Both the position numbers and the translations under genes were made by a program. Of a stretch of DNA of 35,369 nucleotides, positions 16,392 through 23,986 are shown one piece after another; position 1 is the stretch's first letter; every line of letters starts with the position of its first letter. The notes beneath the pieces are model-generated. The model was not told the origin of the DNA, did not search any database, and was given only the letters and a program-made list of their open reading frames with translations. The stretch comes from Planctomycetota bacterium (GTDB lineage: Bacteria; Planctomycetota; Phycisphaerae; Tepidisphaerales; Tepidisphaeraceae), in contig JBCDKH010000014.1 of NCBI GenBank assembly GCA_038746835.1, forward strand, positions 1 to 35,369, read 5' to 3'.

Positions 16392-16643
16392 GGCGTGATT
16401 GTGGGCAAGACTGGATGCAATCCTGGCGTCATTGGCTTCCGTGGCGGCGATATTGGCTTGTGTCCCTGCAAGAATGACGTCAGTCTTCGGAAAACTGGTC
16501 TCATTCTTGACAAAAATGGTTTAACTCTTGTCGGGAATGGCTTCATTCCTCGCAAAACTGGTCTCATTCTTCGCAAGAATGTTCTCATTCTTTGGAAGAT
16601 TGAACCCAGTTTTTGCCGCACTGGCATTCGGACGTCGCGGACT
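16392..16643. repeat. Degenerate 21-bp tandem repeat array, twelve units
   Basis: The sequence breaks cleanly into twelve 21-nt units without any indel. The best units (16497, 16539, 16560) follow GGTCTCATTCTTCGCAAAACT closely; the outer units are more diverged. Because 21 is a multiple of three, both strands read as heptapeptide repeats: RKTGLIL-like on plus, RMRPVLR-like on minus. The array is AT-richer than its surroundings. Whether it is translated is unknown: short frames exist on both strands (16395-16655 plus, 16376-16627 minus), but neither has a clear ribosome site. The remaining 16644-16808 shows nothing recognisable. Confidence 0.85.
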
Positions 16644-16808
16644 GATGGACGGTGACGGCCGGTTGAACGCGTGGTGGGGCGGTTTTACTTGGACGCACGG
16701 CACATCAGCGGCTCATAAGGCGGAATCGGACGCTCATGGGTGGTGTGTGGTCGATCTATGCGATGGCGCGATCGACGGGCTGGACAGTCAGGCGTGACGC
16801 CAGCGGAT

Positions 16809-17480
16809 TCAGTGGCGGGGACGCCGCGTGCGGCCGAGCAGGAGTGTGCCGATGGCCAGGGTCGAGAGCGTGGCAGGCTCGGGGATCGCCGTGGCGTTGA
16901 TGGCGAAGCTGTTGAAGACCGAGCTGTCGGCAGTCGGTGGCGTCGCGCTGATGCCGAAGCGGTAGCCGTCGAATGTGGCGGGGCCCGTGGGCGTGACGGC
17001 GGGGTTCTCGGCGTTCCAGAAGAAGGTCTGGTTGCCGATCGCGCCGTTGACCAGGAGGAAGTAGCTCGTGTCGGGCAGCAGCTCGAAAGGTGTCCCGGCG
17101 GTGAAGGTGAAGAAGTTGCTCACGCCGACGGGGAAGTTGTCGGGCGACAGGGCCGGGTTGTCGAGGACGAAGAGCTGGGTCTCGGGAACGCCGAGGGTGC
17201 CGTCGGAGGAGGAGCTGCTCCAGATCGCGACATGCGGGATCGACGGGCTGAGGCTCGTGACGTCGGACAGGAGGAGCGTGACGTCCTCCAGCTCGTAAGG
17301 CACGCCGGCGGGCGTGGTGAAGCCGACGGCCTTGCTGCGGGCTTCGACGTTGGAGACGCTCGAGCCGTTGAAGACGGTGGCGGCGTTGGGGTCGGAAGGA
17401 AGGTTGCCGAGGAACTGGGCCGACGCGAAGTTGGCGAACGCGAGGCCGGCGACAAGGCCGACGAGCAGGGTCTGTTTCAT
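16809..17480 (-). CDS. PEP-CTERM secreted protein
   Basis: 223 residues. The ATG at 17480 is chosen because GGAG lies 5 nt upstream; an ATG directly before it is also possible. A signal peptide (KQTLLVGLVAGLAFANFASA) is followed by a beta-rich domain and a PEP-CTERM sorting signal: PEPATLSTLAIGTLLLG, then an Arg-rich tail. In PEP-CTERM/exosortase systems such proteins are cut and anchored or exported at the outer surface. The middle part (ELEDVTLLLSDVTSLSPSIP and FELLPDTSYFLLVNGA) resembles the choice-of-anchor type of PEP-CTERM proteins. The exosortase itself is not in this window. Ligand and role are unknown. Confidence 0.88.
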   Translation of the reverse strand: MKQTLLVGLVAGLAFANFASAQFLGNLPSDPNAATVFNGSSVSNVEARSKAVGFTTPAGVPYELEDVTLLLSDVTSLSPSIPHVAIWSSSSSDGTLGVPETQLFVLDNPALSPDNFPVGVSNFFTFTAGTPFELLPDTSYFLLVNGAIGNQTFFWNAENPAVTPTGPATFDGYRFGISATPPTADSSVFNSFAINATAIPEPATLSTLAIGTLLLGRTRRPRH

Positions 17481-17597
17481 CATCTCTCCAGAAGGCGTGG
17501 TGGAACGCCGTGGTTTGTTCTGAGAACATAACGAGGCGGAGCAGCCATCGCAATCCAATTCTGAAGGCGGTTGCTTTTCCTTGAAGATTGAGCCAGC

Positions 17598-18551
17598 TTG
17601 CAACACGTCAATGGCCGACGTGTCGTACGCTGCCCATCGGTGCAGGTGATCGAGCCAACGCAGTCGGACGTCGTCGAAGCTGGATCGCCAGAGACGGTTC
17701 GGCCGGCGCGGATGTTGCTGCCGGCGGCGATGCACCCGACGACGGTCGAGCGGTTCTGGGTCGCGCGCAATGAAGTCCGTCGCATCGTCGGTGCGGCGGC
17801 GGTGTCGCGTTTGTGGTCGGGCGGCGAGGATGCCGGGCCGAGTGCAGAGCTGTCGGTGCTGGACGGCTTTCGTGGGCGCGGCCTTGGTCGAATGCTGCTT
17901 GAACAGGTCGTGTCGCACGCGAGAACGCTCGGTGCGAAGGGGTTGCACGGGCGGGCGGCGTACGCGGAGGACTCATCGGAGCTGCGGGCCGCGCGGTCGA
18001 TGGGGTTCGATCGCGGCGTGGCTGCGATGGAGGTGACGCTCGACGCACGCGACGTCGCTCGCGAGTGTCAGCACGTGCTGGACCGACTGCGACAGCGCGG
18101 CCGTGTGCCAGCGGGTGTTGTCGCTCGGCCGCTGTGCGAGGTGGACGAGGCGTTGCTCGACGAGGTGGCTGAGCAGCAGTGCATCGAGGTCGGCGGCGAT
18201 GCAGTAGACGTGCGACGTCGACTCGGGCGGATCGATCCTGACGCGTTCGACCTGGACGTGTCGGTGGCCGTGACGGATGCGGAAGGGCTGGTCGGCTTCG
18301 GCCTGGTGCACGTGCCGGCGAGGGACGTGGCTGCGACGGTGATGGAGTCGGTCGTCGTGCTGCCGCGGGCCAGGCGTGGCTGGGCGAACGCGATGCTCAA
18401 GGAGAAGGTCGCCACGCAATTCGTCGCCAAGGGCGGGACGACGTTTCAGATGATGACGTTCGACACGCACCGCGACACGCGTCGCCAGGGCGAGCGGCTG
18501 GCGGCGGTCAAGACGCGGACGCTCGTTCGGCCGACGATGCTTCTTGCTTGA
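17598..18551 (+). CDS. Two-domain GNAT-type N-acetyltransferase
   Basis: Up to 317 residues. The first GNAT domain has a clear acetyl-CoA binding motif A (LSVLDGFRGRGLGRMLLEQV, with RGRGLG at 92-97) and the following helix and MGFDR motif B. The second half (about 195-317) repeats the fold weakly: ESVVVLPRARRGWANAMLKE aligns with motif A but lacks the full Gly pattern, so it may be structural only. The substrate is unknown. The start is uncertain: TTG 17598 gives the longest frame, and GTG 17646 and ATG 17712 are alternatives. The gene's end overlaps the convergent 18508-20154 gene by 44 nt. Confidence 0.8.
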   Translation: MQHVNGRRVVRCPSVQVIEPTQSDVVEAGSPETVRPARMLLPAAMHPTTVERFWVARNEVRRIVGAAAVSRLWSGGEDAGPSAELSVLDGFRGRGLGRMLLEQVVSHARTLGAKGLHGRAAYAEDSSELRAARSMGFDRGVAAMEVTLDARDVARECQHVLDRLRQRGRVPAGVVARPLCEVDEALLDEVAEQQCIEVGGDAVDVRRRLGRIDPDAFDLDVSVAVTDAEGLVGFGLVHVPARDVAATVMESVVVLPRARRGWANAMLKEKVATQFVAKGGTTFQMMTFDTHRDTRRQGERLAAVKTRTLVRPTMLLA

Positions 18552-20154
18552 GCGCTTCCTGCTCGTGCAAGACGGCGGCGTGTTCGTCGCCGAGTTGACG
18601 GAGCAGCCGGGCGAGGCGTCGCCGGGTCGGGACGTCGCCCGGACGCCAACGCAGCGACTGCTCGAACGCGAGACGCGCGTTACTTGCGTCGCCGGCACCG
18701 GCGAGGCACCGGGCGAGCGTGGCGTGGGCATGGCCGTCTTGCGGCCGGGCTTCGACGACGGTGAGAGCGTGTTCGATCGCGGCTTCGTGTTCGCCGGCGA
18801 CTGCGTGCAGACGGGCGAGTGCCGCGGCGGCATCGGGATGGGGCAGGCAGCGTTCGTAAAGCGACCGAGCTTGCGGCAGTCCGGCGAGGTCGGCGGCGGT
18901 CGCGGCAAGGAGTGGATCGTCGATCTGGTCCAGCAGGGTTGCGGCGGCTTCCGCGTCGCCATCGCGGGCGGCAGTCAGGGCCGAGGCTGCGCGGAGCAAC
19001 GGCGTGTCGTGCCCGGCAGCGGCGATGGCCTGGACCTGCGACGAGAGCGCGGCCTCGTCGCCGGAGCGAAAGGCAGCCATCGCGGCGACGGTTCGCGCCG
19101 GGAGCGTGTCGAGCCGATCGGCGACGGTGTCGATCCAACGCGTCGCCACGTCGGACCGGCCGTCGGCGAGTGCGGAGGCGGCGAGCACGACGGCCGCGGG
19201 GTCGTTGAGCCGCTGCCGGGTCTCGCCGTCGCGACGGACGACAGGCTCGCGAAGTCCACGTGATGTGAGGAACGCGATCGACTCGGCCTCGGGGTGTTCA
19301 ACGCTGGTCTCCGGCTCGGTCGATGGAAAGACCGGAACCTCGACCTTGCCAGGAATCCAGGACTTGCCGGGATGGTCTGCACGCGGCGGCAGGGCGAGCA
19401 GTTGTCGCACCGTCGGAGCGACGTCGATCGCCTGGGTTTCCGCGGGTGCGGGAACGCCGCGGGTCAGGAGGAAGCCGTCACTGGTTCCTGCGGGTGCCGG
19501 TGCATGAGTCGCCCAGTGGGCAGCGGTCTGGCATCTCGCGCCGGCTACGATGAGTCGGCCGCCGAGTTGGCGGACTCGGCCGATCATCATCGCGGCGAAT
19601 CGGCCCAGTCGCTCGCGATCACCGCCGGCACGGAGGATCGGCCCGAGGTCGTACGCGACGAACAGCAGCGGCGGGCGATCGCGCTCCAACACGTCGGTTG
19701 CCGCGGCATGCAGACTCACGAGCTTTGCCAGGTGCTCGGCAGCGACGAGTGCACCGCGGCGTTCTGCGAGCGTGCCGCTGCGAAGGCGTCGAATGAGGTC
19801 ATCGCCAGCGATGTCGGCGAGGGCGTCGTCGCCGAGGTCGTCAGGCGTGAGCGAGTCCGTGGCCTCGGCCGTGACGGCGGACGAGACGTCCGACCATGCC
19901 GTCGCGGTTGGGATCGACGCGGGTCGAGGCGCGTAGAGCAGCGGATCCCAGACGTCGTCGTTGCCGACGCGGTGTCGCCAGGCCGGCAGGCCGGTTACGA
20001 GTGTTGCGAACAGCGTCGCGGCGACCGGCGGATCGGCAATGTGCAGCCGGGCGATCGGACTGTCCGCTTCATTCGAGCTGGAACCGCCCACGTCGTCGTA
20101 GCTCAGACCGGCGATGCCGACGAGCACGAGCGTGGCATCCGACGCGTCGGCCAT
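18508..20154 (-). CDS. Degenerate phosphodiesterase/sulfatase-fold protein with TPRs
   Basis: 548 residues from ATG 20154 (TTG 20160 also possible). The N-terminal ~260 residues keep traces of the alkaline-phosphatase-like fold of type I phosphodiesterases: the strand TLVLVGIAGL at the start, LLFVAYDLGP in the middle, and IDVAPTVRQLLALPPRADHP at the end of the domain. Metal ligands expected for an active enzyme (an Asp after the first strand, a DHG-type His) are not seen, so it is probably not catalytic. The C-terminal half is helical with TPR units (HEAAIEHALTVVEARPQDGH, NARLAFEQSLRWRPGD). It starts 8 nt after the stop of the PEP-CTERM gene upstream and is probably co-transcribed. A scaffold or regulatory role is an inference. 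Confidence 0.8.
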   Translation of the reverse strand: MADASDATLVLVGIAGLSYDDVGGSSSNEADSPIARLHIADPPVAATLFATLVTGLPAWRHRVGNDDVWDPLLYAPRPASIPTATAWSDVSSAVTAEATDSLTPDDLGDDALADIAGDDLIRRLRSGTLAERRGALVAAEHLAKLVSLHAAATDVLERDRPPLLFVAYDLGPILRAGGDRERLGRFAAMMIGRVRQLGGRLIVAGARCQTAAHWATHAPAPAGTSDGFLLTRGVPAPAETQAIDVAPTVRQLLALPPRADHPGKSWIPGKVEVPVFPSTEPETSVEHPEAESIAFLTSRGLREPVVRRDGETRQRLNDPAAVVLAASALADGRSDVATRWIDTVADRLDTLPARTVAAMAAFRSGDEAALSSQVQAIAAAGHDTPLLRAASALTAARDGDAEAAATLLDQIDDPLLAATAADLAGLPQARSLYERCLPHPDAAAALARLHAVAGEHEAAIEHALTVVEARPQDGHAHATLARCLAGAGDASNARLAFEQSLRWRPGDVPTRRRLARLLRQLGDEHAAVLHEQEALKQEASSAERASAS

Positions 20155-20162
20155 GTCCAACT

Positions 20163-20825
20163 CTACCTGCGACGCCGCAGCAGCGTCACACCAGCGACGC
20201 CCGCGAGTGCGACGGTTGTCGGCTCTGGGACGACGGTGACTTGCAGGCCCCAGGCTTCGGTCGTCGTGACCTGCGTCCAGTTCAGGCCGTCGGTCGTGCT
20301 GAACCAGCGCGACTCGAACGTGCCGATCGTCGGGTCGCCGTAGTTGCTGAAGGCAACCGGACGCGTGGTCTGCCGATCACTGATCGCGGCCGCAACGGCA
20401 AAGGTGTCGGGCACCGTGATGTTCGGCACGTCGAACGTCACCTGAAACTCTTGCGAATCGATCGGCAGACTCAGGTTGTCGATGAGCAGATCGTCGATTG
20501 TCGGCGACTGGTAGAGGATCGACGAAGGCCGGCCGGCTGAGTCGACGTCGTAGAGCCGGAGCGTCAGGTCGATCGTGCCGGTGTTGTCGATGCCGCTGAG
20601 CGGGATGAACTGCTTCCAGAGCCCGACCGTCACCTCGGTGACCTCGCGTTCGGTCCCTTCGAGCGTGATCGTGTTTGCGTTGTAGCGCGGCGGTGCCTGG
20701 AACGCCCACTGGATGCCGTCGCGCGTCGGGCCGAAGTTGCTGTAGACGATCTCTGCCGCAACGGATGATGCCGCCAACAGAAGGCCCACCAAGCCCGCGA
20801 CGATCGAAAGGAAGGTCTTCTGCAT
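20163..20825 (-). CDS. PEP-CTERM secreted protein
   Basis: 220 residues, with GGAG 8 nt before the ATG. Signal peptide (KTFLSIVAGLVGLLLAASSV, then AA) and a beta-rich domain containing LTLRLYDVDSAGRPSSILYQ and TFAVAAAISDRQTTRP, a jelly-roll-like pattern common in PEP-CTERM choice-of-anchor proteins. The C-terminus is a canonical sorting signal: PEPTTVALAGVAGVTLL followed by RRRR. It should be processed by an exosortase encoded elsewhere. It heads a likely two-gene transcript with the phosphodiesterase-like TPR gene. Function beyond surface display is not known. Confidence 0.9.
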   Translation of the reverse strand: MQKTFLSIVAGLVGLLLAASSVAAEIVYSNFGPTRDGIQWAFQAPPRYNANTITLEGTEREVTEVTVGLWKQFIPLSGIDNTGTIDLTLRLYDVDSAGRPSSILYQSPTIDDLLIDNLSLPIDSQEFQVTFDVPNITVPDTFAVAAAISDRQTTRPVAFSNYGDPTIGTFESRWFSTTDGLNWTQVTTTEAWGLQVTVVPEPTTVALAGVAGVTLLRRRR

Positions 20826-20854
20826 AGAGAAGCTCCAGTAAAACGAGGAATGGA

Positions 20855-21643
20855 TTAGCGACGTCGGGCGGCGAACGCTGCCGCACCCAACGCGAGCATG
20901 GCAGCCGAGGTCGGCTCGGGAATCACACCCGCGGCGAGGCCGACGCCGGGCGTGCTCTCGTAGGCGTAGCCGGTGACGAAGCCCTCGAGTTCGTCGGGCT
21001 GGCCCGAGAGCGAGGCATTGACCTTGGTTGTGATGACGATGCCGATCCAGCCGTAGTGCTGCTCGCCGTCGATGATGGTGCGGACGCCGATGTACTCGGG
21101 CGTCTTTCCGTCGATGACTTCAAAGTTGCCGCTATCGGTGCCGTCAGCGCCGACCTGATTGCTGCCGGCGATGCCACTGATCGATGACGAAGCATCGGGG
21201 TTGAACGTCGGCCCGGTGAGCCCGATGAACTGCCACGAGCGCGTCGTGCCGTTGTCGGTCGCGTCGATGATCTCGCCGAACTGGAGGTCGAGCGGGTTGT
21301 TGGCTTCGCCGAGCGGCGCGGTGCGGTCGACGAGGATCTCGTCCTCGCGGTTACCAATCGCGTTGTCGGGATTGCCCTGAATCTTGATGTTGAGCGCTCC
21401 CTGTGCTTCCTCGTACGACACTTCGAGCTCCGTCGTGCCGTCCTGGTTGAAGTCGATCGGGATGATGATGTCGTTTCCACCGTTGGCCGGGCCGATGCCC
21501 GGGACGTTGGGGCCGTTGAAGAGGGCTCCGTCGACCGGGCAGAGCTCGGTGTAGACGACGTCGGCGGAAGCAGAAGCCGCGACGGTCAGTGCTGCCGCAG
21601 CGGCGGCGTAGGCGCGAACGCGTGGTTGTGTAGAACGATGCAT
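20855..21643 (-). CDS. PEP-CTERM protein, tandem paralogue A
   Basis: 262 residues from the ATG at 21643 (MHRSTQPRVRAYAAAAAALT); the longer frame to 21733 has no signal-peptide logic. After the signal peptide comes VDGALFNGPNVPGIG, an acidic loop IDFNQDGTTELEV that resembles a Ca2+-binding DxNxDG motif, and the block EYIGVRTIIDGEQHYGWIGI. It ends with PEPTSAAMLALGAAAFAARR. Nearly the same landmarks occur in the same order in the upstream gene at 21790-22539, so the pair arose by tandem duplication. The ribosome site is weak. Exosortase processing is expected from the tail; the role is unknown. Confidence 0.88.
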   Translation of the reverse strand: MHRSTQPRVRAYAAAAAALTVAASASADVVYTELCPVDGALFNGPNVPGIGPANGGNDIIIPIDFNQDGTTELEVSYEEAQGALNIKIQGNPDNAIGNREDEILVDRTAPLGEANNPLDLQFGEIIDATDNGTTRSWQFIGLTGPTFNPDASSSISGIAGSNQVGADGTDSGNFEVIDGKTPEYIGVRTIIDGEQHYGWIGIVITTKVNASLSGQPDELEGFVTGYAYESTPGVGLAAGVIPEPTSAAMLALGAAAFAARRR

Positions 21644-21741
21644 TGGGACGAGGGTCGGGGCGTTTCGATACGCGAAAGCAAACAACCAAACACCTACGTG
21701 GCACGTCGAGACGTGCACGGAAGCGTCGGGCAAAAGGCGTC

Positions 21742-21767
21742 TGCCGCGTGGTTGGGTGCACGCGGCA
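21742..21767 (-). terminator. Intrinsic terminator after PEP-CTERM paralogue B
   Basis: A perfect 9-bp stem (TGCCGCGTG / CACGCGGCA) with an 8-nt loop lies 22 nt after the stop of the minus-strand gene 21790-22539. Read on that strand it is followed within a few bases by CCTTTTG, a short T-run. It separates the two tandem PEP-CTERM genes into different transcripts. Confidence 0.6.
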
Positions 21768-21789
21768 AACGCTGGGAGAGAGTGTCGGA

Positions 21790-22539
21790 CTAGCGGCGGC
21801 GACGCATCGAAGCGAGGCCCGCGGCACCGAGGGCTAGGACGGCTGCCGAGGTCGGCTCCGGAATCGCACCGGCCTTGATGCCTGCGCCGGGAACGTCGTT
21901 GTACGCGTAGCCGCTGACAAAGCCGGTGAGCACGTCGTTGGTGTTGTCGCGCTCAGTGATGACGATGCCGATCCAGCCGTAGTGCTGCTCGCCATCAATA
22001 ATGGTCCGAACGCCGATGTACTCCGGCGCGATCGGGTCGAGCAGGTCGAAGTTGCCACCGCCGTTGCTGTTGGAGATGCCGCTTGGCGAGTTGCCGCTGT
22101 CGGTGAGGCCGATGAACTGGAACGACCGTTCCGGCGACGTCAGCGAAGCGTCAATCGTGTCGCCGAACTGCAGGTTCAACGGGCTGTTTGCGTTGCCCGC
22201 TGCCTGGGTTCGGTCGACCACGATCTCGTCTTCAGCGTTGCCGACCGCATTGGTCGGTGAGCCCTGGATCTTGATATTCAGGTTGTTGGTGACTGGTTCC
22301 TCGTAAACGACTTCCATTTCGGCCGTGCCGTCCTGATCAAAGTCGATCGGGATGATGATGTCGTTGCCGCCGTTGCTGGTGCCTTGGCCAGCGACGTTGG
22401 GCCCGTTGAACAGGGCGCCGTCGACTGGGCCGACTTCGGTGAAGACGATTCCGGCCGATGCCGGCGCGGCGATCGAAAGGGCGGCGGCGGAGGCGGCGTA
22501 GGTGCCGAGGCGTGCGGTATTGAGCTTGTTCTGTTGCAT
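21790..22539 (-). CDS. PEP-CTERM protein, tandem paralogue B
   Basis: 249 residues. Signal peptide (TYAASAAALSIAAPASAG), then VDGALFNGPNVAGQG, the acidic loop IDFDQDGTAEMEV (Ca2+-binding-like), INLQFGD-type strands and EYIGVRTIIDGEQHYGWIGI, which is identical to paralogue A over 20 residues. The tail is PEPTSAAVLALGAAGLAS then an Arg cluster. The middle section between the landmarks (SNSNGGGNFDLLDPIAPE) is the most diverged from A. A good terminator follows. Family function is unknown; surface-anchored protein after exosortase cleavage is the expected state. Confidence 0.9.
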   Translation of the reverse strand: MQQNKLNTARLGTYAASAAALSIAAPASAGIVFTEVGPVDGALFNGPNVAGQGTSNGGNDIIIPIDFDQDGTAEMEVVYEEPVTNNLNIKIQGSPTNAVGNAEDEIVVDRTQAAGNANSPLNLQFGDTIDASLTSPERSFQFIGLTDSGNSPSGISNSNGGGNFDLLDPIAPEYIGVRTIIDGEQHYGWIGIVITERDNTNDVLTGFVSGYAYNDVPGAGIKAGAIPEPTSAAVLALGAAGLASMRRRR

Positions 22540-22690
22540 TTCCGTGGATCTCTCTTCAAGTGGTTCGGCCGTGGTGGAGCCGCGGTCATCTCGAAGCTAC
22601 CGAAGCACGTGGACCACTGCAAGCGTTCTGAGAACATTTCTTAGCCGTGTTTCACGTCGATGAAGGTTGCGGGCGCCGGCCGGTGCGAAT
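22540..22690. other. Divergent promoter region
   Basis: These 151 bases lie between the minus-strand PEP-CTERM paralogue B and the plus-strand gene starting at 22691. They should carry promoters in both directions. No clear consensus elements or palindromic operator were seen. Confidence 0.35.
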
Positions 22691-23986
22691 ATGACGGCTG
22701 TCGTGAGCCGCTCTCGTTCCACGTCCTCCGCGATCCGCCGCCGAAGTCGCGTGGTCAGCCGCGTGCGCCTCGCCCCTGTCTCCGCCAAGGCAGCTCGTGC
22801 ACGTGCTGTCCCGACGGACGCCGAGGTGGAGAAGCTCGGCCGAACCCTGCGAAAATCACTGCAAAAGCTGCTCGATGACGTCTGTGACGGCCCGCCGGCG
22901 GAACACGCGCTAGTCGATCGGCTCGGCCTCGACCGGTCGAGCGTCGGCCGGGTTTTGCGTGCTTTGCGGGAACCGTCAACACACGCGTTTCTCGCTGGTT
23001 TGCCGTCGCCCGAGGGGCTGACGCTGGTTGCCGAGGCGTCGTCCGGACTCGGCGCTGCCACTGCTGACGTGGAAGATGCGACCGAGTTGTTTGCCAACCT
23101 GATCCACCGGCATCCGGGCAAGCGGCGCGGACTCAACGCGCGCCTCGCGGCTGGCGCGCCTTCTGCCAGAGAGCGTGCCGATCGCGACGCCCGTCGTGCC
23201 ATGTCCAAAGCGGCGGCGGAGATGGTCGGATTCCGAGCACGGCGCATCGATGCGACGCTGTTCGTCCTGCCGACGGGAGACCCGAAACGCTTCGATGGTG
23301 CGTACCTGTCGGCCAAGTGGGGCGTTGAGTTGCTTCGGCCGAATGGTCCGTCGGTCTCCGTGGGCTCTGTAAGACCGGGTCCAGCTGCGCCACGCCTCGA
23401 CTACGGGCCACTCGATGCGACCGCTCCAGCGGATGATCCCTCGTCGTGCCTGCTTCGCGACCACTGCCGGGCGGCGAATCGGGCGACGCGACTGGAGTTC
23501 GTCGAACACGGGCCGGACGGCGTCGAACTGCGTCTTCCCGCCTCGGAGCCGGAAGTTGGTGATTCCGTCGACGTCGTCTGGGGCCAACGCATTCGCCATT
23601 CGCTACTTCGTCGACAGACACCCAAGACGCAGTTCGAATGGCTGAGCACGCTTGTCACGATTCCGACGGATCGCGTGGTGATCAATCTGCTGTTGCCGCC
23701 CGAGGTTTGGCCGGACGTCGATCCGGTCGCGGCGATTCGGTTCCACCGTTCGCAACCGCCCGTTCCGCCGACACACGATCGCGGTGCGTTGCCAGGCGAC
23801 CTTGCGACTGACTTTCTAGAAACCTCGACGAGCGACGGCTTGAACGACGACGAACCGCTTCTGTACGACGCGGCAAACCAGCTCGGGCTCGTTCCGAGCC
23901 AGCTGCGTCGCTGGCGATTCGAGTGGGCGTTTCCGGTGTTGAACTCGGAACTCACGATCTGGCTGCCGCTGCCGAGCGACCGTTAA
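22691..23986 (+). CDS. Uncharacterised protein with a possible HTH near the N-terminus
   Basis: 431 residues from ATG 22691; a TTG at 22667 is also in frame. The first ~45 residues are Arg/Ser/Ala-rich and basic. Residues about 58-93 (LDRLGL-type turn: ALVDRLGLDRSSVGRVLRAL) look like a winged-helix or HTH segment of the kind that reads out DNA. The remaining ~330 residues are a soluble alpha/beta domain with no motif I can name; recognisable stretches are EMVGFRARRIDATLFVLP, WLSTLVTIPTDRVVINLLLP and WAFPVLNSELTIWLPLP. It may be a lineage-specific transcription regulator with a large ligand domain (inference). The stop overlaps the convergent gene's stop (23983-23986). No signal peptide. Confidence 0.75.
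   Translation: MTAVVSRSRSTSSAIRRRSRVVSRVRLAPVSAKAARARAVPTDAEVEKLGRTLRKSLQKLLDDVCDGPPAEHALVDRLGLDRSSVGRVLRALREPSTHAFLAGLPSPEGLTLVAEASSGLGAATADVEDATELFANLIHRHPGKRRGLNARLAAGAPSARERADRDARRAMSKAAAEMVGFRARRIDATLFVLPTGDPKRFDGAYLSAKWGVELLRPNGPSVSVGSVRPGPAAPRLDYGPLDATAPADDPSSCLLRDHCRAANRATRLEFVEHGPDGVELRLPASEPEVGDSVDVVWGQRIRHSLLRRQTPKTQFEWLSTLVTIPTDRVVINLLLPPEVWPDVDPVAAIRFHRSQPPVPPTHDRGALPGDLATDFLETSTSDGLNDDEPLLYDAANQLGLVPSQLRRWRFEWAFPVLNSELTIWLPLPSDR

Noticed and set aside
16392-16643. The 21-bp array as a CRISPR
   Set aside because: Units are contiguous and degenerate, with no constant-length unique spacers, and no cas gene is present.
17973-18962. 329-codon minus-strand frame overlapping the GNAT gene
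   Set aside because: It is antisense to the GNAT motif A region and overlaps the TPR gene in the wrong frame; no domain seen.
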